DNA from: Marinilabilia salmonicolor JCM 21150
GTDB taxonomy: Bacteria; Bacteroidota; Bacteroidia; Bacteroidales; Marinilabiliaceae
DNA length: 64,000 bases
Reading direction: 5' to 3'
Assembly (NCBI RefSeq): GCF_000259075.1
Contig: NZ_AJKI01000002.1
Location: 372,001-436,000, forward strand
Shown: piece by piece, positions 7,729-17,020 of the stretch
Position numbering within the stretch: position 1 is the stretch's first letter
Layout of the letters: the number at the start of each line of letters is the position of its first letter
Notes under the pieces: model-generated
What the model saw: only the letters and a program-made list of their open reading frames with translations
Database searches by the model: none
What the model was told of the DNA's origin: nothing
Program-made: the position numbers and the translations under genes

Positions 7729-8727
7729 ATGAATATTAATAGTGAATGGTTGAAAAAAGGATTTGTTGACGAAGCAATTCCTTCCGGTGTTGATTTGGTT
7801 GAAGCTGTAAAAACGCTTAAAAAAGAGAAGAATGCATTGCTGATGGCTCACTATTATCAGAAAAATGAAATTCAGGATATTGCTGATTTTGTGGGTGATA
7901 GTCTGGCTCTGGCCTGGGAAGCTTCACAAACCAATGCCGATATAATTTTGCTGTCAGGCGTATTGTTCATGGGAGAAACTGCTAAAATTTTATCTCCGGA
8001 TAAAAAAGTTTTAATACCTGATTTTAATGCCGGATGCTCACTAGCTGACAGCTGTCCTGCCGATGCTTTTGAGGATTTTATTAAACAACATCCCGGACAT
8101 GTAGTGGTTACTTACGTTAATACGACAGCTGATGTTAAAGCTTTATCCGATATCGTTGTAACTTCAACCAATGCCGTGAAAATTATTAACAGCATTCCGA
8201 AGGATAAGAAAATTGTTTTTGGTCCTGATCGCAATCTTGGTAACTATTTGCAAAGTGTATCTGGCCGTGAAATGGTTCTTTGGGATGGTGCCTGTCACGT
8301 GCATGAAAAATTTTCTGTAGAGAAAATTGTTGATTTGAAGAAAGAGTATCCAGAGGCTGAAGTTATTGCTCATCCGGAATGTAAAAAACCTGTTCTTACG
8401 ATTTCTGATTTTATTGGTAGCACAGCCAGTTTGTTAAAATATACGCAAACTTCAGGTTCCAGTCAATTTATTGTTGCTACGGAATCCGGGGTTTTACATC
8501 AAATGCAGCTTGCCTCAAAAGATAAAACTTTCATTCCGGCTCCCCCCTCCGACTCTACCTGCGGTTGTAACGATTGCGAGTTTATGCGTCTTAATACCCT
8601 GGAAAAAATTTATCTGACGCTTAAATATGAATATCCCGAAGTTAATGTGGAGGAGGATATTCGGGTGAAGGCAATCAAGCCTATTGAGAAAATGTTTGAA
8701 TTGTCCGGTGACTTACTTAAAAAATAG
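7729..8727 (+). CDS. nadA: quinolinate synthase A
   Basis: The 332-residue protein is NadA, which condenses iminoaspartate with dihydroxyacetone phosphate to quinolinate in NAD biosynthesis. The [4Fe-4S] cysteine regions are visible: NAGCSLADSC, HPECKKPV and the C-terminal DSTCGCNDCEFMRLNTLE. The early segment LLMAHYYQKNEIQDIADFVGDS is family-typical. Length fits the usual 300-350. Its partner nadB (L-aspartate oxidase), which supplies iminoaspartate, is in this window at 61689-63287 but not adjacent. It opens the long plus-strand run to the right of the strand switch. Its stop codon lies in a weak hairpin (8725-8750). Confidence 0.96.
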   Translation: MNINSEWLKKGFVDEAIPSGVDLVEAVKTLKKEKNALLMAHYYQKNEIQDIADFVGDSLALAWEASQTNADIILLSGVLFMGETAKILSPDKKVLIPDFNAGCSLADSCPADAFEDFIKQHPGHVVVTYVNTTADVKALSDIVVTSTNAVKIINSIPKDKKIVFGPDRNLGNYLQSVSGREMVLWDGACHVHEKFSVEKIVDLKKEYPEAEVIAHPECKKPVLTISDFIGSTASLLKYTQTSGSSQFIVATESGVLHQMQLASKDKTFIPAPPSDSTCGCNDCEFMRLNTLEKIYLTLKYEYPEVNVEEDIRVKAIKPIEKMFELSGDLLKK

Positions 8728-8928
8728 AGCCTTATGTTTTCATAGCTCTAGACAGAAGAGTTTTTGTGATTTTTGTTTGTTTAATTTCCTATTTAATTTT
8801 TTACCTTTATCGATTAAGAATTTTCAATCACTTTCCGGCTTATAATCAATAGTGTGTTGATTTATAGGTTTTTAATTAATTGGTGATTTGATATTATTTC
8901 TTTAAAAAATCGTTTAAAGGGATTATCC

Positions 8929-9312
8929 ATGGATGGGATTTCATTATTATTAGTTGAGGATAATGTTTTGAATCAAAAACTTATATTTCTTACTTTATCG
9001 AAATACGGGTTTAAGATTGATGTGGCCAATAATGGTAAAGAAGCTTTGGATAAACTCCAAATAAAGAATTATGATATCATTCTGATGGATTTGATGATGC
9101 CTGTTATGGATGGACTCGAAGCTACCCGTAATATCAGAAAAAGAGAACAGGATACCGGTAACAGGAATATTATTATAGGCCTCACAGCTAATACTTATGA
9201 TGCTGACCGTGAAAAATGTATAAAAGAAGGGATGGATGAGTATATGTCTAAACCTTTCGATATCGAAGTTTTTAAAGATATTATTGCTCAATTTGATTTT
9301 CAAATATATTAA
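8929..9312 (+). CDS. stand-alone response-regulator receiver protein
   Basis: The 127-residue product is a single CheY-like receiver domain. The acidic pocket is LLLVEDN (Glu10-Asp11), the phospho-acceptor is Asp54 in ILMDLMMPVMDG, the conserved Thr is in GLTANTY and the Lys is Lys108 in SKPF. The sequence style, with VEDNxLNQ and TANT, is that of receivers found in hybrid histidine kinases. There is no output domain and no kinase gene nearby, so it acts as an orphan phospho-relay or binds a partner protein directly. It lies alone, 78 bases before ruvB. Confidence 0.9.
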   Translation: MDGISLLLVEDNVLNQKLIFLTLSKYGFKIDVANNGKEALDKLQIKNYDIILMDLMMPVMDGLEATRNIRKREQDTGNRNIIIGLTANTYDADREKCIKEGMDEYMSKPFDIEVFKDIIAQFDFQIY

Positions 9313-9390
9313 TGGTCCCTTTTTTCTGGTAGATGATCATCTTTTTAGTTGTAAAAACCTTTCGAAGTTTTATTTTCAGAAATCATTGTA

Positions 9391-10410
9391 ATGGATTTTG
9401 ATATACGTAATGCCGGTGATGAACAGACCAGAGAACCTGATATTGAACAAAAACTGAGACCGCTCAGTTTTATTGATTTTAAAGGGCAATATAAAGTTGT
9501 TGAAAATCTTCAGATTTTTGTTAAGGCTGCATTAATGAGGGGCGATGCCCTGGACCATGTATTACTTCACGGACCACCGGGATTAGGAAAAACTACACTG
9601 TCAAATATTATTTCGCATGAATTGGGCGTAGGTTTTAAGCTTACCAGCGGACCTGTTTTGGATAAACCGGGTGATTTAGCGGGTATTCTTACTTCTCTGG
9701 AGCCCAATGATGTTTTGTTTATTGATGAAATTCATCGACTTAGTCCTATTGTGGAAGAATATTTGTATTCTGCCATGGAGGATTTTCGCATCGATATTGT
9801 TATTGATAAAGGTCCAGGTGCTAAAAGTATTCAAATCGAACTTAATCCGTTTACTTTAATTGGCGCTACTACTCGTAGTGGTTTATTAACGAGTCCTTTG
9901 AGGGCTAGGTTCGGAATTAATTGTCATTTGGAATATTATGATGTAAATGTTCTTAAAGGAATTATTTCCCGTTCCGCGCGGATACTTGATGTACCTATCC
10001 TTGAAGAAGCATCTGCAGAAATATCTAGGAGAAGCCGGGGCACTCCCCGTATTGCTAACTCATTGTTGAGGAGGGTGCGAGATTTTGCTCTGGTAAAAGG
10101 GAGTGGTGAAATTGATATGGCAATTACCAAATTCAGTTTGGAAGCGCTTGATATCGATCAACATGGATTGGATCAGATGGACCATAAAATATTATTGACC
10201 ATTATGGATAAATTTGGTGGAGGGCCTGTAGGTCTTTCAACCATAGCCACAGCCATAGGAGAAGATTCAGGAACTATTGAAGAAGTTTATGAACCGTTTT
10301 TAATTAAAGAAGGTTTTATTAAGCGAACCCCCAGGGGGAGAATGATAACTCCCCTTGCATTTCAACACTTTGGAAGAGAAAACGGTGCGTCACAATCTTC
10401 TTTATTTTAA
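9391..10410 (+). CDS. ruvB: Holliday junction branch-migration ATPase RuvB
   Basis: The 339-residue protein is RuvB, the hexameric AAA+ motor that with RuvA drives Holliday junction branch migration. Visible motifs are Walker [10 protein letters not shown] (about residues 55-63), Walker [11 protein letters not shown], sensor 1 [18 protein letters not shown], and the [10 protein letters not shown] sensor 2 region before a C-terminal winged helix ending [17 protein letters not shown]. The length is standard. It is followed after 12 bases by the flippase gene, so the two are likely co-transcribed. Confidence 0.97.
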   Translation: MDFDIRNAGDEQTREPDIEQKLRPLSFIDFKGQYKVVENLQIFVKAALMRGDALDHVLLHGPPGLGKTTLSNIISHELGVGFKLTSGPVLDKPGDLAGILTSLEPNDVLFIDEIHRLSPIVEEYLYSAMEDFRIDIVIDKGPGAKSIQIELNPFTLIGATTRSGLLTSPLRARFGINCHLEYYDVNVLKGIISRSARILDVPILEEASAEISRRSRGTPRIANSLLRRVRDFALVKGSGEIDMAITKFSLEALDIDQHGLDQMDHKILLTIMDKFGGGPVGLSTIATAIGEDSGTIEEVYEPFLIKEGFIKRTPRGRMITPLAFQHFGRENGASQSSLF

Positions 10411-10422
10411 AATTTATTTAGA

Positions 10423-11883
10423 ATGTCCCTGAGCCTGAAAAAACTTGCCGGTGAAACCATAATTTATGGTGCTTCCACAATGATTGGAAGGCTTTTGAAC
10501 TGGCTCTTAATGCCCTTTTATATCCGTATGTTGACGACCGTTGAATACGGAGTGGTTGTTAACTTTTACGGTGTTATTTCCGTTTTACTGGTTGTTTTAA
10601 CGTATGGTTTGGAAACAGGTTTTTTCCGGTTTTCCGGAAAAGGTTATGATGAGGGGGTTATCTTTAAAACACTTATTTCTCTTTTAGGAATTACCAGTGG
10701 TACTTTTATTTTGCTGGGTATTTTTTTCCATGATTTTTTAAGTTTATCTTTTTATGGAGGGGATCACTCATTTTCCATATTGCTTGTTTTCCTGATCCTG
10801 GGGATTGATTCATTTTCTGCCCTTCCATTTGCCCGTCTCCGACTTCAAAACCGTCCCATTCAATTTGGAATTATTAAATTAGTTAATATTGGAGCCAACA
10901 TATTTTTCAATTTATTATTTCTTTTAGTAGTACCCTATCTTATAAAAAATCAATTTATTAGTAAGGGTTTTTCAGATTTTTATTCAGGGTTTGACGGAGT
11001 TTTCTTTGTTTTTCTAAGTAATGCGTTAAGTAGTTTAATTACCTTATTTTTTCTTTTGCCGCAACTCTTTCATCTGAGATCCTTTGTTGATTTTAAGGTC
11101 ATAAAGCCTGTTTTAATATATTCATTACCTGTTCTTTTTGTTGGTATTACCGGAATGTTAACCCAAAATATTGATAAGATTCTTTTGCCGGTTTTGTTAA
11201 CCGATGATGGCTTTAGTCAGTTAGCTGTTTATGGTGCTAATTTTAAAATCGGAATATTGATGAGTTTGTTTACGCAGTCTTTTAGATTTGCTTTCGAACC
11301 TTTCTTTTTTAAAAACAAGGGAGAAGGAAAACAGGTTTATGCAACTGTGATGAATTATTTTATATTTTTCGGACTTGTTATTTTTCTTGGCGTTACTTTG
11401 TTTATTGATGTTATCAATATTGTTTTGACTTCGGAGTATATTCAAGGCAATTCCATTATTCCCATTGTTCTTATATCTCTTCTTTTTTATGGTATTTATT
11501 TCAATTTATCGTTATGGTATAAACTTACCGATCGTACATGGGTTGGAGCTATTTTCGGAGCGGTTGGTGCCGTTCTTACTATAGGTTTAAATATTCTTCT
11601 GGTTCCTTCTATGGGAATATTGGGTTCGGCTGTGTCTTTGTTATGTGGGTACTTTTTGATGATGGTTTTGTCTGGATATTTTGGTAGAAAGTATTATCCC
11701 ATTCCTTATCAGGTTAACTTGTATTTGGTTTATTTTTCAATGGCCGGTCTTGTCTTCTGGATTGATTCTGCTGTTATTATCCATAATAATTTTTTTTCGT
11801 ATCTGTTTAAAGCAGTTATATTTGCCTTATTTATTGGTTCGTTTTTTGTAATTAGAAGGTATGATAAAAGTAAAATTAATTAA
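10423..11883 (+). CDS. polysaccharide flippase, MATE/Wzx-like (oligosaccharide exporter)
   Basis: The 486-residue protein has about 14 membrane helices and the N-terminal pattern [20 protein letters not shown] typical of the polysaccharide biosynthesis/Wzx group within the MOP superfamily. Members flip lipid-linked oligosaccharides or lipid II-like intermediates across the inner membrane. No glycan cluster surrounds it, so its cargo is unknown. It follows ruvB by 12 bases and its last 23 bases overlap the dut gene, pointing to translational coupling. In Bacteroidota this gene is a usual neighbour of ruvB or dut. Confidence 0.85.
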   Translation: MSLSLKKLAGETIIYGASTMIGRLLNWLLMPFYIRMLTTVEYGVVVNFYGVISVLLVVLTYGLETGFFRFSGKGYDEGVIFKTLISLLGITSGTFILLGIFFHDFLSLSFYGGDHSFSILLVFLILGIDSFSALPFARLRLQNRPIQFGIIKLVNIGANIFFNLLFLLVVPYLIKNQFISKGFSDFYSGFDGVFFVFLSNALSSLITLFFLLPQLFHLRSFVDFKVIKPVLIYSLPVLFVGITGMLTQNIDKILLPVLLTDDGFSQLAVYGANFKIGILMSLFTQSFRFAFEPFFFKNKGEGKQVYATVMNYFIFFGLVIFLGVTLFIDVINIVLTSEYIQGNSIIPIVLISLLFYGIYFNLSLWYKLTDRTWVGAIFGAVGAVLTIGLNILLVPSMGILGSAVSLLCGYFLMMVLSGYFGRKYYPIPYQVNLYLVYFSMAGLVFWIDSAVIIHNNFFSYLFKAVIFALFIGSFFVIRRYDKSKIN

Positions 11884-12295
11884 CAGGAGTGATAATCCTG
11901 TGCCTGAATTTGCCACAGAAGGTTCGGCCGGAGTCGATTTACGTGCATTTATTGAGGATACTATTGTATTAAAACCTCTTGAAAGGGCCATAGTTCCAAC
12001 CGGGCTTTTCATTGAGCTTCCTTTAGGTACCGAAGCTCAAATCAGGCCGAGAAGTGGGCTGGCTGCTAAAAGTGGAATTACTGTGCTTAACTCTCCGGGT
12101 ACTATAGATAGTGATTATAGAGGCGAAATAAAAGTCATAATGGTGAACTTATCTAATGATAGTTTCGAAATCAGTAACGGAGACCGTATTTGTCAGATGG
12201 TTGTTCATCAATATGAGCGGTTTGAATGGAATAATGTGGTAGAATTGAATGAAAGCGGGAGAGGAGCTGGTGGTTTTGGCCATACCGGTGTTTAA
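11861..12295 (+). CDS. dut: dUTP diphosphatase
   Basis: The 144-residue protein is the trimeric dUTPase that cleaves dUTP to dUMP and PPi, keeping uracil out of DNA and feeding dTMP synthesis. All motifs are present: motif 1 AGVDLRA, motif 2 RPRSGLA, motif 3 TIDSDYRGE, motif 4 NGDRICQMV and the C-terminal arm [10 protein letters not shown] that closes over the active site. The start ATG lies within the flippase gene (23-base overlap). The TPR lipoprotein gene follows after 26 bases. Confidence 0.96.
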   Translation: MIKVKLINRSDNPVPEFATEGSAGVDLRAFIEDTIVLKPLERAIVPTGLFIELPLGTEAQIRPRSGLAAKSGITVLNSPGTIDSDYRGEIKVIMVNLSNDSFEISNGDRICQMVVHQYERFEWNNVVELNESGRGAGGFGHTGV

Positions 12296-12321
12296 TTTTT
12301 GTTATTTTGAAATAGTGGTAG

Positions 12322-14079
12322 ATGAGATATTTAATTGTAATTGGTTTAGCTGTTTTAGCCTTCGGTTGTGGATCTTTGAAAAATAATAACCATTCTTTGG
12401 ATTCTGATAATTTATCCAATCAGGAAGAGGTTATTTTGAGTGAAGAGGATCAGCGGAAGTTTAACTATTATTTTTATGAAGGTAACAGGTATAAAGCCAT
12501 AAATGAGACGAATAAGAGTTTTATGTATTTTGCCGAAGCCTTAAAAATTGATTCTACCTGTTCGGCATGTGCCTATGAATTGTCAAGATTTTTAGTCGGC
12601 AATGAAAACCTTGAGGAGGCTGAAGTTCTAATGGATCGAGCCGTGCGATACAGCCCTAAAAACAGGTTTTACATCAATTTATATTCCCGTATTCTGCAAG
12701 CCAATAAAAAAGGGGGAAAAGCTGTAGAGATTTCTGACAAATTACTGGATATTGAAAATAGTTCTGTAGATGATCTTTATTTTGCCGCTCAGGTTAAAAT
12801 GCAAAATGGTCTTTACTCTGAAGCTGTTGATGTTTTAAATATTATTGAAAATCAGATTGGCATAAACCAAAATCTAGTTTTTGAAAAGGTTCAGTTGTGT
12901 CTGGAAAGTGGAGAACCTAAAAAAGCTGAAGAAGAATTGATAGGCCTTGTCGAAAAGTATCCTGGAAATAATGATTTTAAGATTATTTTAGGTGATTTCT
13001 ACTTAGAAAATGGAGATTTAAAACAAGCTTATCAGCAATATTCCTCTGTTATTAATAAAGATCCGCTTAATGGTAAGGTTCTTTTTTCTCTTTCAAATTA
13101 TTATCTGGAATCAGGGGATACTGTTCAGTTTAATAAGTTTCTAATGGATGGTTTCCAGTCAGAAAATGTTGTTTTTGATGATAAGTTCAGACGGTTTATT
13201 CCTTTTGTTTCTGGGAAAGATATATCTGAAAATCCTTTAAATACGAGTGATTTAAAAGATATTTACGATTTACTTATACGTCAGTATCCTTATCAAAGTC
13301 AACTTTATTCTTCTTATGCTGAATTTTTGAAATCTGAAGGAGAAGAAGATAAGGCCAGGTTTGTTTTAGAAAAATCTTTGGATTTGGATGCTTCTCAACC
13401 TGAATTGTGGCAGGAGTACCTTTTTATTTTATCTGGATCAGGAGATAACGATGAACTTAAAAAGAAATCTTCTGAAGCTGTTACTTTTTTTCCTGATGTA
13501 GCTTTGTTCCGATTGTTCCATGGAATTTCTCTGTTTCAGACAGGTGACACCCTTCAATCTATAGAAACCCTTAAGCAGGGACTTGAATTATCCGGGGATA
13601 ATCAGGGTCTTAAACAACGTTTTCATGCTTATTTAGGCGATTTTTATCACTCAGTGGATAGTATTGACAAAGCATTTGATGAGTATGAAAAAGCCCTTAA
13701 AATTGATGAAAATGATGTGATGGTTTTGAATAATTACAGTTATTATTTATCCGTTTTAGGAAAAGATCTTGATAAAGCAGAGAGGATGAGTGCAAAGACT
13801 ATTGAAATTGAACCTGGAAATGCCACATTTCTGGATACGTATGCATGGATTCTTTTTAAGAAGGGACAGTTTTTAGAGGCTAAGTTTATAATTGAAAGAG
13901 CCATTGATAATATGGACGAACCTTCAGGTGTTGTTGTCGAGCATTACGGTGATATTTTATTTAAAAACGGTGATCTTAGCGGTGCTATGGAACAATGGGA
14001 ACGAGCTCATGAAATTGGAGGGCATTCCGATTTACTAAAACAAAAAATTGAGCAAAAGGAATACATTGATGAGGAATAG
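12322..14079 (+). CDS. TPR-repeat lipoprotein
   Basis: The 585-residue protein starts with a signal peptide ending in lipobox AFGC (Cys about residue 16), so it is a lipoprotein. The rest consists of tetratricopeptide repeats; clear units are seen near residues 48-120 and near 420-530 (for example YHSVDSIDKAFDEYEKALKI). Such scaffolds mediate protein-protein contacts at the envelope. The order dut-TPR-DUF4292-envC-like is common in Bacteroidota and suggests a role in envelope assembly, which is inference. Its last 11 bases overlap the DUF4292 gene. Confidence 0.85.
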   Translation: MRYLIVIGLAVLAFGCGSLKNNNHSLDSDNLSNQEEVILSEEDQRKFNYYFYEGNRYKAINETNKSFMYFAEALKIDSTCSACAYELSRFLVGNENLEEAEVLMDRAVRYSPKNRFYINLYSRILQANKKGGKAVEISDKLLDIENSSVDDLYFAAQVKMQNGLYSEAVDVLNIIENQIGINQNLVFEKVQLCLESGEPKKAEEELIGLVEKYPGNNDFKIILGDFYLENGDLKQAYQQYSSVINKDPLNGKVLFSLSNYYLESGDTVQFNKFLMDGFQSENVVFDDKFRRFIPFVSGKDISENPLNTSDLKDIYDLLIRQYPYQSQLYSSYAEFLKSEGEEDKARFVLEKSLDLDASQPELWQEYLFILSGSGDNDELKKKSSEAVTFFPDVALFRLFHGISLFQTGDTLQSIETLKQGLELSGDNQGLKQRFHAYLGDFYHSVDSIDKAFDEYEKALKIDENDVMVLNNYSYYLSVLGKDLDKAERMSAKTIEIEPGNATFLDTYAWILFKKGQFLEAKFIIERAIDNMDEPSGVVVEHYGDILFKNGDLSGAMEQWERAHEIGGHSDLLKQKIEQKEYIDEE

Positions 14080-14899
14080 TTTATTTATTATATTGCTTGT
14101 TTTCATTGTTGGTGGAGCATTTGGATGCAAGTCCAAAAAGGCTTTAACTGATTCGGAGTTTATTATTCCTATAGATAAAGATTTGTTGATTGAACAGCTT
14201 CAGGATAATTCCCATTTCATTAAGAATATTTTTTTTCGCAGGTCTCTTGTTCAATTTAATTCTGAAGACGTTAGCCATACTTTCAGATCCAATATTTACA
14301 TTAATAGAAATAATTTTATCCGTATTAGTATATTGGCTCCCCTGGGAATAGAAGTCGCCAGGGTTTCTATGGAGCCTGACAGTGTAACTATTATCGACCG
14401 GATGGGAAGGCAGGTAATTTATACAGATTATGAAGAGATTTACCGTAAATTTGGTGTTGAAGCTGACTTTTATATATTTCAAAGTATCCTATTGAATGAG
14501 GCATTTAGTATGTTTCATGAGAAAGGTCTTAGTTTACATGATTATCATTTGGGTATTCAGAGCCATCAGTATCAATTAAGTTCTGCCAGGGAAAAGTCCC
14601 GCTCGTTATTTTCCGGAAGTAGCGGAGGTTTTTTTCATAAGATGTGGATTGAACCTGATTCTTTTGAAGTTACCAGGTTTTCCTTTAATGAATTGGATAA
14701 AAATATGGTGCTGGATATTGTTTATGGACAATTTTCAGAATTATCAGGGGGACAAAACTTTCCTGAAAAAATTTCTGTTACAGGTAATAGGGGATTAAAA
14801 AAATTGTCTCTGGATATTGCCCATTCAAGTGTAGAAATAAATGGAGACGACGAAATTTCATTTCAGGTATCGGACAAATATGAAAAAATTTATAGGTAG
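14069..14899 (+). CDS. DUF4292-family lipoprotein
   Basis: The 276-residue protein starts MRNSLF and has a signal peptide with lipobox AFGC, followed by KSKKAL. The body, with repeated β-strand patterns and segments such as RISILAPLGIEVARV, fits DUF4292, a Bacteroidota family related in fold to LolA/LolB lipoprotein carriers. The role may therefore be lipid or lipoprotein handling, which is inference. The ATG at 14069 gives a proper signal peptide; a TTG at 14048 in frame would add seven residues. It overlaps the upstream TPR gene by 11 bases and the downstream EnvC-like gene by 20, so the three are translationally coupled. Confidence 0.78.
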   Translation: MRNSLFIILLVFIVGGAFGCKSKKALTDSEFIIPIDKDLLIEQLQDNSHFIKNIFFRRSLVQFNSEDVSHTFRSNIYINRNNFIRISILAPLGIEVARVSMEPDSVTIIDRMGRQVIYTDYEEIYRKFGVEADFYIFQSILLNEAFSMFHEKGLSLHDYHLGIQSHQYQLSSAREKSRSLFSGSSGGFFHKMWIEPDSFEVTRFSFNELDKNMVLDIVYGQFSELSGGQNFPEKISVTGNRGLKKLSLDIAHSSVEINGDDEISFQVSDKYEKIYR

Positions 14900-16037
14900 C
14901 TTTTTTATATTTATATTTTTACCTTTTTTTTATGCCGGATCTCAGAGTGTCGAAGATCTTCGGAAAGAGAGGGAGAATCTCCTGAAAGAAATATCCAATA
15001 CGTCTTTGTTGATTGAGGAAAAGAAGGAGAGCCGATTGGATAACCTCAGAGAATTGAATTTGATTGAACGCGAAGTGTCCACCAGAGAACGGTTAATTGG
15101 AAATTTTCGACAAGAGATAGAACAGCTCGATCGGCAGATAGAAGTAAATCAAATGCTTGTAAATGACCTTGAAAGCGATATTATTGATTTAAAAAAGGAG
15201 TATTCTAAACTTATCAGAGATTCCTATCAGCGAAAAGGGAATCTAAATTACCTCATGTTTTTGTTCAGTGCGGAAGATTTTAGTAAAGGTTATCTGAGGT
15301 ATCGGTTGTTTAAAGAATATAGTCGATATCGTCAAAAACAAGGCGAATTATTGGTTCAAAATCAAAATAAGGTTTCTGCCCTGTTGAGGGAAATTCAGCA
15401 GCAAAAAAGCGAAAAAGAAGAGGTTTTAAACAATATAGAGAATGAACTTCATCGTCTTACTTTAAATAAAAAGAGAAAATCACGTCTTGTTCATCGTTTA
15501 ATGACTGAGCAACAATGGCTTCAGCAGAGTCTTAAAGAAAAAGAGCACGCGGCTGCTCAGCTGGAAAATAAAATTAGGGAATTGATAGCTGCCGAGAAAA
15601 AAGAGAATATTAATGCTGCAGAATCAGGTGAATTTGCAGACAGAATGGGGAAGCTTAACTGGCCCGTCACGAATGGATTAATTGTAAATGAATTTGGTGA
15701 GCATAGACATCCTGTACTTAAAAATGTGACCATTAAAAATAATGGTATTGATATACGTGTTACGGGCTCTTCAGATGTTTATTGTGTTCATAATGGGCAG
15801 GTTTCTACCGTTGTTGCAATTCCAGGATTGAATAAAGCGGTTATTGTTAGACATGGAAAATATTTGACTGTTTACGGAAATTTAATTGATGTTTTTGTTT
15901 CAAAAGGTGATATTGTATCAGCAGGTCAGAGAATTGGGAAGATTTACCGGGATAACAGTGAGATGAAGGAAATTTTACATTTTGAAATATGGGAAGAGAA
16001 TAATAAATTAGATCCTGAACAGTGGCTTATTCGTTAA
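14880..16037 (+). CDS. EnvC-like murein hydrolase activator with degenerate LytM domain
   Basis: The 385-residue protein has a signal peptide (about 20 residues), a long coiled coil (about residues 25-245) and a C-terminal M23/LytM fold (about 265-385). The zinc ligands of active M23 peptidases are not intact: the first His position reads NNGIDI where HxGxD is expected, YGNL replaces Y(x)HL, and ILHFEIW replaces HLHFE. This matches EnvC/NlpD-type activators, which switch on amidases for daughter-cell separation instead of cutting peptidoglycan. EnvC works with FtsEX, and ftsX is in this window at 34099. Start ATG 14880 precedes the signal peptide directly. Confidence 0.83.
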   Translation: MKKFIGSFFIFIFLPFFYAGSQSVEDLRKERENLLKEISNTSLLIEEKKESRLDNLRELNLIEREVSTRERLIGNFRQEIEQLDRQIEVNQMLVNDLESDIIDLKKEYSKLIRDSYQRKGNLNYLMFLFSAEDFSKGYLRYRLFKEYSRYRQKQGELLVQNQNKVSALLREIQQQKSEKEEVLNNIENELHRLTLNKKRKSRLVHRLMTEQQWLQQSLKEKEHAAAQLENKIRELIAAEKKENINAAESGEFADRMGKLNWPVTNGLIVNEFGEHRHPVLKNVTIKNNGIDIRVTGSSDVYCVHNGQVSTVVAIPGLNKAVIVRHGKYLTVYGNLIDVFVSKGDIVSAGQRIGKIYRDNSEMKEILHFEIWEENNKLDPEQWLIR

Positions 16038-16134
16038 TAATTCAAAAAATGTGGATATTTTAGAAACTCTTTTTTATTTAACCAGTATAAATAATGTATT
16101 TTAGTATTTTTAAAACCGGGCCTGATCAAAAAAT

Positions 16135-16536
16135 GTGGAAGTGAATAAAATGGTTTTTAAATCTGAGATTAAGAATATTAACCTGGTAGAAAGGTTAATA
16201 GATGATATTTCTACAAAATATCAACTACATTCCGATATTTACGGAAAGTTGTTATTGGCTGTGGTTGAAGGGGTGAATAATGCCATCGTTCATGGTAACA
16301 AACTGGAGAGTGATAAAGATGTTGTTCTTCAATATGAAATTACTGACAAAATTATTCAATTTGTCATAACTGATAATGGTCCCGGATTTAATTATAAAAA
16401 TTTACCGGATCCTACAAAACCGGAAAATTTAGAAAAGACTCATGGTCGTGGTATTTTTCTTATGAATCATCTGGCTGATGAAGTTGAATTCAACGAAAAA
16501 GGAAATGAAGTTAAAGTTGTCTTTAATTTATCATAA
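16135..16536 (+). CDS. anti-sigma-type ATP-binding protein (RsbW-like HATPase)
   Basis: The 133-residue protein is a single GHKL ATPase domain of the serine-kinase/anti-sigma type. Seen are the N-box VVEGVNNAIVHGNK, the G1 box DNGPGF and the G2 box HGRGIFLMNHLAD. Relatives phosphorylate anti-anti-sigma proteins or bind sigma factors. No STAS-domain partner is next to it. The start may be GTG at 16135 or ATG at 16150. The ybeY gene follows after 5 bases and mnmG comes next, an arrangement common in Bacteroidota. Confidence 0.87.
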   Translation: MEVNKMVFKSEIKNINLVERLIDDISTKYQLHSDIYGKLLLAVVEGVNNAIVHGNKLESDKDVVLQYEITDKIIQFVITDNGPGFNYKNLPDPTKPENLEKTHGRGIFLMNHLADEVEFNEKGNEVKVVFNLS

Positions 16537-16541
16537 TTAAC

Positions 16542-16970
16542 GTGCCTATTTCCTTTTCTACATACGACATTGAATACCATCTCCCGAATACTGGAATAAT
16601 TATCGAGTGGATTTCAGAAGTCATTGAAAATAATGGTTTTAGGGTGGGGGATATTAATTACCTATTCTGTTCTGACGGATATATTCTTGAGTCCAATAAA
16701 AAATTTCTCTCTCACAATTATCTTACCGATATAATCACGTTTGATTATTCTACCAAACGTAAAATTTCTGGAGATGTTTTAATTAGCATTCCTACTGTTA
16801 GCGTCAATGCTGAAAGATTTGGAGTTACTTTTCACAATGAAGTTTTAAGGGTTATTATTCATGGGGTTCTTCATTTGATTGGTTATAATGATCATTCTGT
16901 CGAAGAAAAAGAAGCCATGCGTAATGCAGAGAACCTTGCTTTATTATTTTACGAAACAAATTTTCAGTAA
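16542..16970 (+). CDS. ybeY: endoribonuclease YbeY (rRNA maturation)
   Basis: The 142-residue protein carries the zinc-binding signature HxxxHxxGxxH as [12 protein letters not shown] at about residues 107-118, and the [11 protein letters not shown] strand before it. YbeY is a metal-dependent RNase needed for 16S rRNA 3'-end processing and ribosome quality control. It begins with GTG at 16542, 5 bases after the ATPase gene, so co-translation is likely. It is the last gene before the mnmG promoter. Confidence 0.95.
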   Translation: MPISFSTYDIEYHLPNTGIIIEWISEVIENNGFRVGDINYLFCSDGYILESNKKFLSHNYLTDIITFDYSTKRKISGDVLISIPTVSVNAERFGVTFHNEVLRVIIHGVLHLIGYNDHSVEEKEAMRNAENLALLFYETNFQ

Positions 16971-16976
16971 CTCTGT

Positions 16977-16984
16977 TAACTTTG
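16977..16984 (+). promoter_or_regulatory. -7 promoter box for mnmG
   Basis: TAACTTTG matches the Bacteroidota -7 consensus TAnnTTTG and ends 36 bases before the chosen mnmG ATG. It supports the internal start at 17021 over the in-frame upstream ATG at 16982, which would fall about at the transcription start. No clear -33 box was seen. Confidence 0.55.
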
Positions 16985-17020
16985 CGGAGTTTTGTTTCTA
17001 CTTTTCAACTTGGATTTATT

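Noticed and set aside
8295-8304. CACGTG core in nadA as a further parS
   Set aside because: The flanking bases do not match the TGTT...AACA arms; other CACGTG cores at 37.8 and 43.35 kb fail in the same way.
8725-8750. Hairpin at the nadA stop codon as terminator
   Set aside because: Only six paired bases with no T-run directly after; too weak to call.
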